From assembly GCA_025363025.1 (NCBI GenBank), contig JANYEO010000161.1, positions 1 through 15,136 of the forward strand: a DNA stretch of 15,136 bases, given 5' to 3'. This document shows, in pieces, positions 1 through 6,324 of this stretch (positions within the stretch are counted from its first letter, which is position 1; the number at the start of each line of letters is the position of its first letter). The notes under the pieces were generated by a model. That model was given only the letters and a program-made list of their open reading frames with translations. It was not told the origin of the DNA and ran no database searches. The position numbers and the translations under genes were made by a program. The DNA is from Opitutia bacterium (lineage in GTDB: Bacteria > Verrucomicrobiota > Verrucomicrobiia > Opitutales > JANYEO01).

Positions 1-2
1 CA

Positions 3-170
3 TTTGAAAAAGCCGCGTTCGGTTGTGTAATGGGGGGGGGCTTGATGTTTATTTTTGCCCGGGCGCTTTCGGCTATTATTGGAACGTTAAAACGAGACCG
101 GGGTAAACAAAATGAAGAAGTGGCCGATAAAGCTTCTGTGCCCCCTCCTCCAGCTTCTCGATCTTTTTAG
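3..170 (+). CDS. C-terminal fragment of a single-pass membrane protein (unidentified)
   Basis: An open frame enters from the left edge and runs 55 codons to a TAG at 168-170. The visible residues hold one strongly hydrophobic, glycine-rich segment (from about AAFGCVMGGG to ALSAIIGTL), then a basic stretch (KRDRGK) and an acidic, proline-rich tail ending in PPPPASRSF. This looks like a C-terminal transmembrane helix with a short cytoplasmic tail. I do not recognise the family. Its position directly before fliA suggests a flagellar or flagellum-linked gene. A run of nine G residues (32-40) lies inside the hydrophobic segment, and the sigma-28 promoter of fliA lies inside the last codons. The start is outside the window. 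Confidence 0.6.
   Translation, partial: FEKAAFGCVMGGGLMFIFARALSAIIGTLKRDRGKQNEEVADKASVPPPPASRSF
104..130 (+). promoter_or_regulatory. Sigma-28 (FliA) promoter upstream of fliA
   Basis: TAAACAAA at 104-111, exactly 11 bases, then GCCGATAA at 123-130. The enterobacterial FliA consensus is TAAAGTTT-N11-GCCGATAA, so the -10 matches 8 of 8, the TAAA core of the -35 is intact and the spacing is exact. The predicted start is near 137, giving a leader of about 78 nt before the fliA ATG at 215. It lies within the 3' end of the preceding gene and implies that FliA activates its own operon. Confidence 0.8.
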
Positions 171-214
171 ATAGCCTTACTTTGATTTAACGGTTTCATC
201 GCTTCTTTTACCTC

Positions 215-1033
215 ATGAACGCTTTTACCCCAAGCCGTACTCAAAGCTCTGCAATGCCTTTGGCGCAGCAGGCGGTACAGGCGTATGCGCGTACACCGGA
301 GACAGAAGGCATTAATTGGGATTTAGTGAAGAACCATTTACCTTTGCTGAAGTCACTTGTGGGGCGTATGCGCGTTTATTTCCCTATTCAAGTAGAAACA
401 GCGGATCTTTATAGTTTGGGCATGGCCGGCCTTGTTGGGGCAGCCGCCCGTTTTGATGGTACCCGGTCGCCCTCTTTTGGGGCGTATGCTGCACACCGTA
501 TAAGGGGGGCGTTACTTGATGAATTGCGTCGTATGGATTGGATGCCGCGTTCCGAGCGTTTATTGGCGCGGGAGTTGAAGGATAGTATCGAGGTCTTAAC
601 CCAATCTTTAAAACGTGCCCCGACAGAAGCTGAGGTTGCAGAATCTTTGGGCATTAGTATCGATGATTATCGGCGCCGGTTAGATCAAGCAAGGCCTCTA
701 GCTTTTATATCGCTCAACCAAAGTGCAGTGGGCGAAGAGAGTGAAGGCATTTTAATGTACGAAGCCTTTGCGGATGCCAATGCACCGGATGTGCGCGATA
801 CATGTGAGCAGCGGGAATCTCTTGTTCTACTGCGCAAGCGCATTGAGGCAATGGATGACATGCCTAAAAAAGTTTTGATTTTGTATTATTACAAAGGGCT
901 GCGGCTTGCTGAAATTGCAGAAGCCTTGAAGTTGACGGAGTCCCGTATATGCCAAATCCATACCCAGGCGGTGATTGGGCTACGGGCTTATTTTAAAAAA
1001 ATAACGGCAGGCGAAACTGTTCAAATTATTTAA
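215..1033 (+). CDS. fliA: RNA polymerase sigma-28 factor for flagellar genes (FliA/WhiG family)
   Basis: 272 aa, slightly longer than typical FliA owing to an N-terminal extension of about 30 residues. Region 2 spans about residues 38-115 and carries the family signature: HLPLLKSLVGRM, then the DLYSLGMAGL block, then YAAHRIRGALLDELRRMDW followed by PRSER. Region 3 (about 118-168) includes the TEAEVAESLGIS helix. Region 4 (about 200-262) contains a helix-turn-helix with RLAEIAEALKLTESRICQIH. FliA directs core RNA polymerase to late flagellar and motility promoters and is normally held by the anti-sigma factor FlgM; no flgM is seen here. The ATG has no Shine-Dalgarno sequence (context acctcATG). 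motA follows after 3 nt, so they should be co-transcribed. The sigma-28 promoter at 104-130 suggests autoactivation. Confidence 0.95.
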   Translation: MNAFTPSRTQSSAMPLAQQAVQAYARTPETEGINWDLVKNHLPLLKSLVGRMRVYFPIQVETADLYSLGMAGLVGAAARFDGTRSPSFGAYAAHRIRGALLDELRRMDWMPRSERLLARELKDSIEVLTQSLKRAPTEAEVAESLGISIDDYRRRLDQARPLAFISLNQSAVGEESEGILMYEAFADANAPDVRDTCEQRESLVLLRKRIEAMDDMPKKVLILYYYKGLRLAEIAEALKLTESRICQIHTQAVIGLRAYFKKITAGETVQII

Positions 1034-1036
1034 CGT

Positions 1037-1906
1037 ATGTTTATTATTATCGGCGTTATTATTGTTTTTGGGTCTACACTTGGCGGCTTTATGATAGCTG
1101 GCGGTAACCCCATGCTGCTCCTTCACGTTTCAGAGTTTATTGTGCTAGGGGGGATTACCCTGGGCGTTGTGGTTATTTCTACGCCTCCTAAAGTGCTTAA
1201 AGGCCTCATGGTGCAGCTAAAGGGCGCCTTTGGGGCGGGTGTATCTCCAACGGATTATTTGGATATGCTGAAGTTCCTTTACGAGATCTTTGTATTAGGA
1301 CGTAGAAATGGCCTAATTGCTTTAGATGAGCATGTTTCGGATCCGGAAAAGAGTGCTATTTTTTCCAAATATCATTCCTTTTTGCATCATAAAGATCGGG
1401 TATCTTTTCTATGTAATGGCCTGCGTCCGTTAATTGACGGGAAGATAAAGCCAGATCAATTGCAGGATCTTTTATCGATTGAAATTAAAGCTATGAAGTC
1501 TTCTGCGGAAGGGCCTGGGCATGTGTTGCACTTGGTTGCGGACTCTTTGCCTGGGATTGGGATTGTAGCCGCTGTTTTGGGGATTATTAATACCATGGCT
1601 TCTATTTCTGCAGGGCCCGAGGCTGTAGGGGAAAAAGTAGCAGCCGCGTTAACAGGTACGTTCCTAGGGATTTTTGGGGCATATGGGTTTGTTAGCCCCC
1701 TGGCACAGCGTATGCATATGCTAGAGGAGTCTCATTTGTTGTATTTTGAAGTTATGTCTAAAGCGCTTTCGGGTTTTGCAAAAGGATTGGCCCCTATCAT
1801 GGCTATTGAAGTAGCCCGCCGTACCCTGGGAGGGGAAATTAGTGTAGGAGCAGATGATTTAGAAGCTATGCTAAAAGCATTAACGGGTGGAGGGGCTGGT
1901 GGATAA
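1037..1906 (+). CDS. motA: Flagellar motor stator protein MotA
   Basis: 289 aa, normal for MotA. Four hydrophobic segments lie at about residues 1-20, 30-48, 170-190 and 203-222, with a large cytoplasmic loop between the second and third. Key residues are in place: R90 and E98 in the loop (LGRR then LDEH) match the E. coli residues that interact with FliG, and P172 and P221 correspond to E. coli P173 and P222 in the ion-channel helices. MotA forms the inner-membrane ion channel with MotB and converts ion flow to torque on the rotor. Resemblance to the E. coli type suggests proton use (inference). The gene starts 3 nt after fliA and its end overlaps the motB start by 8 nt. Confidence 0.96.
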   Translation: MFIIIGVIIVFGSTLGGFMIAGGNPMLLLHVSEFIVLGGITLGVVVISTPPKVLKGLMVQLKGAFGAGVSPTDYLDMLKFLYEIFVLGRRNGLIALDEHVSDPEKSAIFSKYHSFLHHKDRVSFLCNGLRPLIDGKIKPDQLQDLLSIEIKAMKSSAEGPGHVLHLVADSLPGIGIVAAVLGIINTMASISAGPEAVGEKVAAALTGTFLGIFGAYGFVSPLAQRMHMLEESHLLYFEVMSKALSGFAKGLAPIMAIEVARRTLGGEISVGADDLEAMLKALTGGGAGG

Positions 1907-2627
1907 TATTACTCCTGTCGTATGTTTGCACCAGGCTCATGGAGGAGCGTGGAAGGTAGCTTATGCAGACTTTGTGACTGCCATGATGGCCCTTTTCATG
2001 GTGCTTTGGATTTGCTCGCAAGATAAAGAAATTATGCTGGAAACAGCTCGGTATTTTCAAAGCCCCTTTAATTCGCCTTTAAGGCAAACTTATGGGGTTA
2101 TGGAGGATGGGTCTCCTAGTTATCAAAATGATTCAGGGCAGGGGACGTCTATTGTCGATATGGCTTTTCTTCATAAAGTCGCCGCAGAGTTTACTCGGTT
2201 ATTGAATGTGGATGAGCAAACTTCTAATAGGCCCATAGATATTCATGTAACAAGTGATGGCTTGCGCATTACGCTTTATGATCGCTCGAAGCAGCCTCTT
2301 TTTAAAGAAAACTCCAATGAGCTTACTGATTGGGGTGATTTAACGGTGCAAAATTTATCTTGGATTATGGACCGTTATGATATGAAGGTCCGTATCGATG
2401 CCTTTACCTCTGCTGTAGTAGAAGATGCGCCTGCTCCTTTTGAAGGGTACGATCCTTTCGATTTAACCGCACTACGGGCCAACGCCGTTCAAAAAGCTCT
2501 GCGCAAGTATGGGCTCTCTCGCCCTATTGACCGTGTTACCGGCTTTGGCGATAACCATCCTTTAGATACTGCCTCTCCTTATTCTGAGAGCAATCAACGA
2601 GTGGAACTGAGCTTAGTTATTACTTAA
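1899..2627 (+). CDS. motB: Flagellar motor stator protein MotB
   Basis: 242 aa from the GTG at 1899, which overlaps the motA stop. I chose this start because GGAGG (1889-1893) sits 5 nt upstream; the GTG at 1887 would add 4 residues but has no ribosome-binding site. A single transmembrane helix at about 20-40 contains the signature AYADFVTAMMALFMVLW, with D24 as the ion-binding aspartate equivalent to E. coli D32. ARYFQSP after the helix resembles the E. coli plug region. The C-terminal half (about 110-242) is an OmpA/MotB-type peptidoglycan-binding domain with TALRANAVQKAL, GFGDNHPL and the closing NQRVEL. MotB anchors the stator to the cell wall. This is one of few genes here with a strong Shine-Dalgarno sequence. 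Confidence 0.94.
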   Translation: MDNITPVVCLHQAHGGAWKVAYADFVTAMMALFMVLWICSQDKEIMLETARYFQSPFNSPLRQTYGVMEDGSPSYQNDSGQGTSIVDMAFLHKVAAEFTRLLNVDEQTSNRPIDIHVTSDGLRITLYDRSKQPLFKENSNELTDWGDLTVQNLSWIMDRYDMKVRIDAFTSAVVEDAPAPFEGYDPFDLTALRANAVQKALRKYGLSRPIDRVTGFGDNHPLDTASPYSESNQRVELSLVIT

Positions 2628-2666
2628 GAAAATCTTTTCAGCGTATCACTTTTTTGAAATAATCTT

Positions 2667-2942
2667 GTGGAATCTTTTTTAAATAACCGCCCCAGTGCTC
2701 ATAGTGGTAAAACGAGTAATGTTGCTTCAGGTGCCTTTCAATCTTTTAGTAATACTACAGGGATGGCGGGTTCTTCAGGAGAGGCAAAGGTGGTAGAAGT
2801 GCCTTGGGTGGCCACTCCAGACGCTACTTGTGAAGGAAAGGCGCCCCCTCAGGTTAGTTTAGTGATGGAGGGAGACCGTGTTGTTAAGATATTAGTCAAT
2901 TGTTCTTGTGGGCAGTCGGTGGCATTGGCTTGTGAGTACTAG
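2667..2942 (+). CDS. Small hypothetical protein with a CSCG cysteine motif, flagellar locus
   Basis: 91 aa from a GTG start 39 nt after motB, with no Shine-Dalgarno sequence. The first 40 or so residues are polar, rich in Ser, Gly and Asn, and probably disordered. The second half (about 41-91) looks folded: two short beta-type stretches (QVSLVMEGDRVVKILVNC, then SVALACEY) and four cysteines at C55, C79, C81 and C89. The CxCG arrangement could bind a metal or form disulfides. No signal peptide is evident. I cannot name a family; the pattern of a small Cys protein ending in C-E-Y beside flagellar genes may be lineage-specific to PVC bacteria (weak recollection, not verified). It is probably the last gene of the fliA-motAB operon, since a palindromic repeat begins right after its stop. 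Confidence 0.7.
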   Translation: MESFLNNRPSAHSGKTSNVASGAFQSFSNTTGMAGSSGEAKVVEVPWVATPDATCEGKAPPQVSLVMEGDRVVKILVNCSCGQSVALACEY

Positions 2943-3069
2943 GAGACCGCATGCAGAATGCATTGCTTTTCAGCCCTTACTGCGTTCGGCGTGCTCACGT
3001 ACTAAAACGTACGATCCGCGCGCCTCGCTCGTAATCATCTGAAAATCAAAGCATTCTGCATGCGGTCTC
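2943..3069. repeat. 127-bp imperfect palindrome (long hairpin element)
   Basis: The outer arms 2943-2973 and 3039-3069 are inverted repeats of each other at 29 of 31 positions, beginning GAGACCGCATGCAGAATGC and ending in its complement. The 65-bp centre is also partly self-complementary, and its tip has GTAC-taaaac-GTAC (2999-3012). The element begins on the base after the TAG of the preceding gene. There is no T-run, so it is not a standard intrinsic terminator. It shares architecture with the two elements at 10654-10900: gaga(c/t)cg outer ends, GCATGC-containing arms, a cttttc/cttttg inner arm and a GTAC tip. It may be a REP/MITE-like interspersed palindrome, or act as an mRNA 3'-end stabiliser or transcription punctuation. 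Confidence 0.85.
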
Positions 3070-3100
3070 ACTATAATTCTGATCGCTCAAAGTTGGGGTT

Positions 3101-3134
3101 CTGAAAACTTTTCTTTCGAAAAGCTATTATTCAG
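3101..3134 (+). promoter_or_regulatory. Stem-loop in the flgF upstream region
   Basis: An inner stem CTTTTC / GAAAAG with a 4-nt loop (3108-3123) is nested inside an outer CTGAA / TTCAG pair (3101-3105 and 3130-3134). It has no T-tract. It could be a protein-binding dyad or a weak RNA hairpin; no function can be assigned. Confidence 0.35.
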
Positions 3135-3145
3135 CGGACTCTAAA

Positions 3146-3173
3146 GGTAGCGGCCTTATTAGAGATCGCTGCC
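3146..3173. promoter_or_regulatory. Inverted repeat, possible enhancer site for a sigma-54 activator
   Basis: GGTAGCG (3146-3152) and CGCTGCC (3167-3173) form an inverted repeat with one G-T position, with half-sites 14 bp apart. It lies about 80-107 bp upstream of the predicted flgF sigma-54 start site, the usual range for bacterial enhancer-binding proteins of the FleQ/FlrC/FlgR kind. The functional assignment is inference. Confidence 0.35.
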
Positions 3174-3226
3174 ATAATGGGTGCTTTCGTATACGTAGTA
3201 TCTTACTCCAGGTAGAATCTTAATAT

Positions 3227-3242
3227 TGGCACGAGTTATGCT
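3227..3242 (+). promoter_or_regulatory. Sigma-54 promoter of flgF
   Basis: TGGCACGAGTTATGCT matches the sigma-54 consensus TGGCACG-N4-TTGCW at every fixed position but one, with correct GG-to-GC spacing. The predicted start site is about 3253, only 4 nt before the flgF ATG at 3257, giving an almost leaderless mRNA. Confidence 0.78.
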
Positions 3243-3256
3243 TTGGTTAAAGGCAT

Positions 3257-4000
3257 ATGGAACTCGGATTTTATTCAGCCGCTGCTCTTTTATCTGCGCA
3301 AGAGATGCAACACGAGATGGCTTCGCGCAATATTACGGCTAGCTCTCAAGCTGGTAGCCGGCAACTCATGGTTGGGGTGACGGGGTCAATCTCTGGCCAA
3401 ATGACTTTACCAGGCAGCTTTGATAGTATGCTCCAAGGGCAGTTGCCCAAGGCCGAGACTCAAATTAATTTAACCCAAGGGGCGATTCGGCAAACGGGTA
3501 ATCCTTATAATATCGCCAATGCGGGTGAAGGGTTTTTTGAAGTAACCCTTCCCGGTGGGCAAAGTCTTTATACGCGCAACGGTGCTTTTCATTTGAGCCC
3601 AGAGGCGAAGCTTGTAGATGGTTATGGGCGACCGGTTATGGGGAAGGATGGGCCCATTCAATTATCATCTACGGGGGGTGATTTTTATTGTGATCGGCAA
3701 GGTCAACTCTTTCAAGGGGCCAAAAAAATAGGTCAGTTATCGATTGTGAATGTCCCCGTTAAGAGCCTGCTGTCTGCCGCGGGAGGTTTTATCATTAACC
3801 CTGATAAAGGTGGGGTGGCTTCTGCGGTTGAAAAACCCTCCGTTATTCAAAATGCAATAGAAGAGGGAAATCATTCAACTGTAGATGGGATGATTTCTCT
3901 TATAGAAATATCGCGGTATCAGGAGCTTGCTCAAAAGGTACTACAGACGCATGACGAGCGTTCAGCCCAAGTTGTTAAGACGTTCGGTAACTTGGCATAA
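3257..4000 (+). CDS. flgF: Flagellar basal-body rod protein FlgF
   Basis: 247 aa, normal for FlgF. The FlgE/F/G family fold is visible: the central domain has GEGFFEVTLPGGQSLYTRNGAF (about 90-111, key residues G-x-GFF and YTRNG), then LVDGYGRPVMG. The C-terminal flagellar rod/hook domain has VDGMISLIEISRYQELAQKVLQ (about 209-230). The N-terminal rod motif is divergent: where family members usually have a NNLANxxTxGFK sequence, this one has SRNITASSQAGSRQ (about 23-36). FlgF forms part of the proximal rod in the periplasm, exported by the flagellar type III system. The ATG is the only start that gives a full N-terminus. A sigma-54 promoter lies directly upstream, and a second one overlaps its stop codon. 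Confidence 0.9.
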   Translation: MELGFYSAAALLSAQEMQHEMASRNITASSQAGSRQLMVGVTGSISGQMTLPGSFDSMLQGQLPKAETQINLTQGAIRQTGNPYNIANAGEGFFEVTLPGGQSLYTRNGAFHLSPEAKLVDGYGRPVMGKDGPIQLSSTGGDFYCDRQGQLFQGAKKIGQLSIVNVPVKSLLSAAGGFIINPDKGGVASAVEKPSVIQNAIEEGNHSTVDGMISLIEISRYQELAQKVLQTHDERSAQVVKTFGNLA

Positions 4001-4008
4001 CTTATGCT
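3993..4008 (+). promoter_or_regulatory. Sigma-54 promoter of flgG, overlapping the flgF stop codon
   Basis: TGGCATAACTTATGCT has correctly spaced GG (-25/-24) and GC (-13/-12). It resembles the flgF promoter (TTGGCA at -24, ATGCTTTG at -12). The TGGCATAA part encodes the final Leu-Ala-stop of FlgF. The predicted start is about 4019, a 19-nt leader before the flgG ATG. Confidence 0.75.
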
Positions 4009-4037
4009 TTGTTAATACGTATCCACGCTTTCTTATT

Positions 4038-4820
4038 ATGAATATAGGTTTATATGCAGCCGCAACGGGTATCGAAGCCCAAAACGTAGCCCTAGCTACG
4101 ATCTCTAATAATTTGGCCAATATTTCGACCACTGCTTTTAAAAAGAGCACCGTGGAGTTTCAAGACTTACTGTATCAAAACCTGAAGCCTCAAGGGGGCG
4201 ACTCAGGCGGCGGCGGGGTTGTCCCCGTTGGGATCGATATTGGTAATGGTTCGCAAGTAGCTTCAACAACGAAAGTGTTCACCAAGGGAGATTTTAAGCA
4301 GACAGGCAATCAGTTGGATCTTGCCATTGATGGGGATGGCTTCCTTGAAGTTAAGATGCCCGATGGTACCTCTGCCTATACCCGTGATGGGGCGCTAAAA
4401 ATTGGGCCAACAGGGGAGGTGACAACCATTGATGGTTATCCTATTTTAAGTGGCTTTCAGCCATTAAATACCGGCTCTAGTTTATATATTTCTCAAAATG
4501 GGGAAGTCAGTGCAGTAAGCGATTCCGGCAAGAAGAGCTTTCAAATCCAGCTTGCCCGTTTTGCAAATCCTGGAGGGCTTCAAAGCATTGGTAACAATCT
4601 TTATTTGGATACGTCAGCAAGTGGGACGCCTCAATTAGCAAATGCTGGGGCAACCGGGCTTGGGTTTATTCGCCAAGGCTTTTTGGAAATGTCGAACGTT
4701 AACGTTACGGAAGAAATGGTTAATTTGATTATGGCTCAGCGTTCTCATGAGGCCAGTGTAAGAGCCATCCAATCAGGGGATGAAATGCTCAGCCGTGTTA
4801 ACCAAATTCGTAGAGGTTAA
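4038..4820 (+). CDS. flgG: Flagellar distal rod protein FlgG
   Basis: 260 aa from the ATG at 4038, the standard FlgG length. The frame is open for 37 codons further upstream, but those residues lie over the end of flgF and the promoter, and MNIGLYAAATGIEAQ is the typical FlgG N-terminus. Motifs in order: SNNLANISTTAFKKS (about 23-37), GDGFLEVKMPDGTSAYTRDGA in the centre, and the C-terminal domain with GFLEMSNVNVTEEMVNLI and AQRSHEASVRAIQSGDEML (about 214-251). FlgG builds the distal rod through the P and L rings encoded downstream. No Shine-Dalgarno sequence precedes the ATG. It is probably the first gene of a flgG-flgA-flgH-flgI-flgJ-flgN operon; flgA starts 6 nt after its stop. Confidence 0.95.
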   Translation: MNIGLYAAATGIEAQNVALATISNNLANISTTAFKKSTVEFQDLLYQNLKPQGGDSGGGGVVPVGIDIGNGSQVASTTKVFTKGDFKQTGNQLDLAIDGDGFLEVKMPDGTSAYTRDGALKIGPTGEVTTIDGYPILSGFQPLNTGSSLYISQNGEVSAVSDSGKKSFQIQLARFANPGGLQSIGNNLYLDTSASGTPQLANAGATGLGFIRQGFLEMSNVNVTEEMVNLIMAQRSHEASVRAIQSGDEMLSRVNQIRRG

Positions 4821-4826
4821 TCTATC

Positions 4827-5687
4827 ATGCGCTTTTTTTATATGCTTATGGCCTTGTCGGTTACGCCACTTTTTGGGGCGAGCCTTGCGGCTGTATTGCA
4901 GCCTATTGTTTTTGAGCAACCGCTGCGGGTTAAATCAAAACCTGGCTTCTTAACTATAAATCCAAGCTTTGATGAATCGTTATCTACTGTGACGATCGCA
5001 AATGCTGATGCATTACCTTTAATCGAACCAAAAGATGCTCTTAATATCGTTCATCATCATTTAGAGGCAGAGGCTCTTGCCCTGGCGCTCGAAAATACTT
5101 TAACGGAGCGTTATCATATCGATGGCAATTTGAAGGTTAAGCTGTTCTCTGCATGGGCGAGTCCACTGCTTTGTGATCCTCATTGGGTCTTAGAGTTAAC
5201 GGATGCCCCTCGTAGCATTGCTCAGCGTATGCTACTGAGTTTTAATGTACGCAGTGGAGAAGAAGTTGTAGGTCCTTATCGGCTGACGGTTGGGTGCGAA
5301 TGTTGGCAGGAGTCTTATTTTACGAAAGAGCGTATTTCCGGTCGTACACAACTATTAGCGGAAGAGTTCGAGGTCCATGCCGTTGATATTTTATCGTATC
5401 CTCAGTCCATTGTTTCGGCTTCGGTTGATTTAAAGGATTATCAATTGTCTCAGGGTGTTATCGCCAATCGGCCTCTTTTTTGGCGAGATATTGCCCGCCG
5501 CCCAACCGTTAAGAAGGGGAAGATGGTCAATGCTGTGGCCCAAGAAGGTTTATTAACGCTTTCTATGAAGTGTGAAGTTCTCACTCCAGGTTTTGAAGGA
5601 GACTTTGTTACCCTTCGTAATTTGCAAACTCGTAAAGAATTCCAAGGACGCATTAAAAATGAAGATACCGTCGAAATCTACTTCTAA
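4827..5687 (+). CDS. flgA: Flagellar P-ring assembly chaperone FlgA
   Basis: 286 aa, somewhat longer than enterobacterial FlgA (about 219 aa) owing to a larger N-terminal part. A signal peptide is visible at residues 1 to about 21 (MRFFYMLMALSVTPLFG then an Ala-rich cleavage region), so the protein is periplasmic. The C-terminal SAF/FlgA-type region (about 190-286) has the pattern ANRPLFWRDI, KKGKMVNAVAQEGLL, then PGFEGDFVTLRNLQ and FQGRI ending in VEIYF, which is characteristic of FlgA. FlgA helps FlgI assemble into the P ring around the rod. Start context is atcATG; a weak GAGG lies 10 nt upstream. Its 3' end overlaps flgH by 29 nt. Identity rests on the C-terminal pattern plus position between flgG and flgH. 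Confidence 0.86.
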   Translation: MRFFYMLMALSVTPLFGASLAAVLQPIVFEQPLRVKSKPGFLTINPSFDESLSTVTIANADALPLIEPKDALNIVHHHLEAEALALALENTLTERYHIDGNLKVKLFSAWASPLLCDPHWVLELTDAPRSIAQRMLLSFNVRSGEEVVGPYRLTVGCECWQESYFTKERISGRTQLLAEEFEVHAVDILSYPQSIVSASVDLKDYQLSQGVIANRPLFWRDIARRPTVKKGKMVNAVAQEGLLTLSMKCEVLTPGFEGDFVTLRNLQTRKEFQGRIKNEDTVEIYF

Positions 5688-6318
5688 TCGCGGCTTACGC
5701 GTCATTAGTGCATCCGTTGCAGTTGCTTGTGCTTCATGGGAGGCGGAGGCTGCAGGCTCCCTTTGGTTAAACCGTACAGGGGTAGAGCGCAGCATGTTTG
5801 CAGACCGTACCGCTAACCGTATAGGTCAGCAGTTAGAGGTTCTTATTACGGAAAAAGGTAAATTCTCCTACGACTTAAGTACAGACATTAGTGATACCGT
5901 TGGGATTGATGATAAAGTGACACAGTGGCTTTTTCCTACTTCAGCAAGTAGCTTTGGTACACACAATGGAGCTCTTCCTGCGACGAGCATGTCGGGAAAT
6001 GATACAGTTAAAGGGAGCTGGAAGATTGAAAATAAACAAGTGTTTGAAGACTATCGATTTAGTGTAGAAATCACCGATGATTTAGGAGACGGTATGCTTA
6101 TTATTAGTGGTAAGCGCAAAGTATCAGCGGGAAATGAAACTTATTTTCTGAGACTTGTCGGGAAAATCAGGATAGATGATATTAAGCCGGACAACACGAT
6201 TGAATCGACAAAAGTGTCAGAAGCAGTGTTCGAAATTATTTCAGAAGGCCAATTATCCAATAGTCAGCAGGGGGGGTGGTTAGAACAAGCTTATATGAGA
6301 GGTATTCATCCTTTTTAA
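5659..6318 (+). CDS. flgH: Flagellar L-ring protein FlgH
   Basis: 219 aa from the ATG at 5659. The frame extends upstream to 5572, but the shorter start gives a proper export signal and normal length. Residues 1 to about 31 look like a signal peptide: basic start, hydrophobic LRVISASVAVACASW, then AEAA. The mature N-terminus GSLWLNRTGVERSMFADRTA followed by RIGQQLEVLI is the FlgH signature, and the C-terminal part has the usual beta-rich KGSWKIENKQ and MLIISGKRKV stretches. FlgH forms the outer-membrane L ring. It is normally a lipoprotein, but the only candidate cysteine (C24) is preceded by V-A-V-A, not a clear lipobox. It overlaps flgA by 29 nt, which suggests translational coupling; AAGGA lies 10 nt before the ATG. 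Confidence 0.9.
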   Translation: MKIPSKSTSNRGLRVISASVAVACASWEAEAAGSLWLNRTGVERSMFADRTANRIGQQLEVLITEKGKFSYDLSTDISDTVGIDDKVTQWLFPTSASSFGTHNGALPATSMSGNDTVKGSWKIENKQVFEDYRFSVEITDDLGDGMLIISGKRKVSAGNETYFLRLVGKIRIDDIKPDNTIESTKVSEAVFEIISEGQLSNSQQGGWLEQAYMRGIHPF

Positions 6319-6324
6319 AATCTC

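Noticed and set aside
1887..1898. Upstream GTG start for motB
   Set aside because: No ribosome-binding site precedes it, while the GTG at 1899 has GGAGG 5 nt upstream.
2943..3069. Long palindrome as an intrinsic terminator
   Set aside because: The stem is far too long and no T-run follows; a punctuation role is possible but not by the standard mechanism.
3927..4037. Longer flgG start, adding 37 residues
   Set aside because: The extra residues overlap the end of flgF and the sigma-54 promoter; MNIGLYAAATG at 4038 is the typical FlgG N-terminus.
5572..5658. Longer flgH start inside flgA
   Set aside because: It would bury the signal peptide; the ATG at 5659 gives a normal export signal and normal length.
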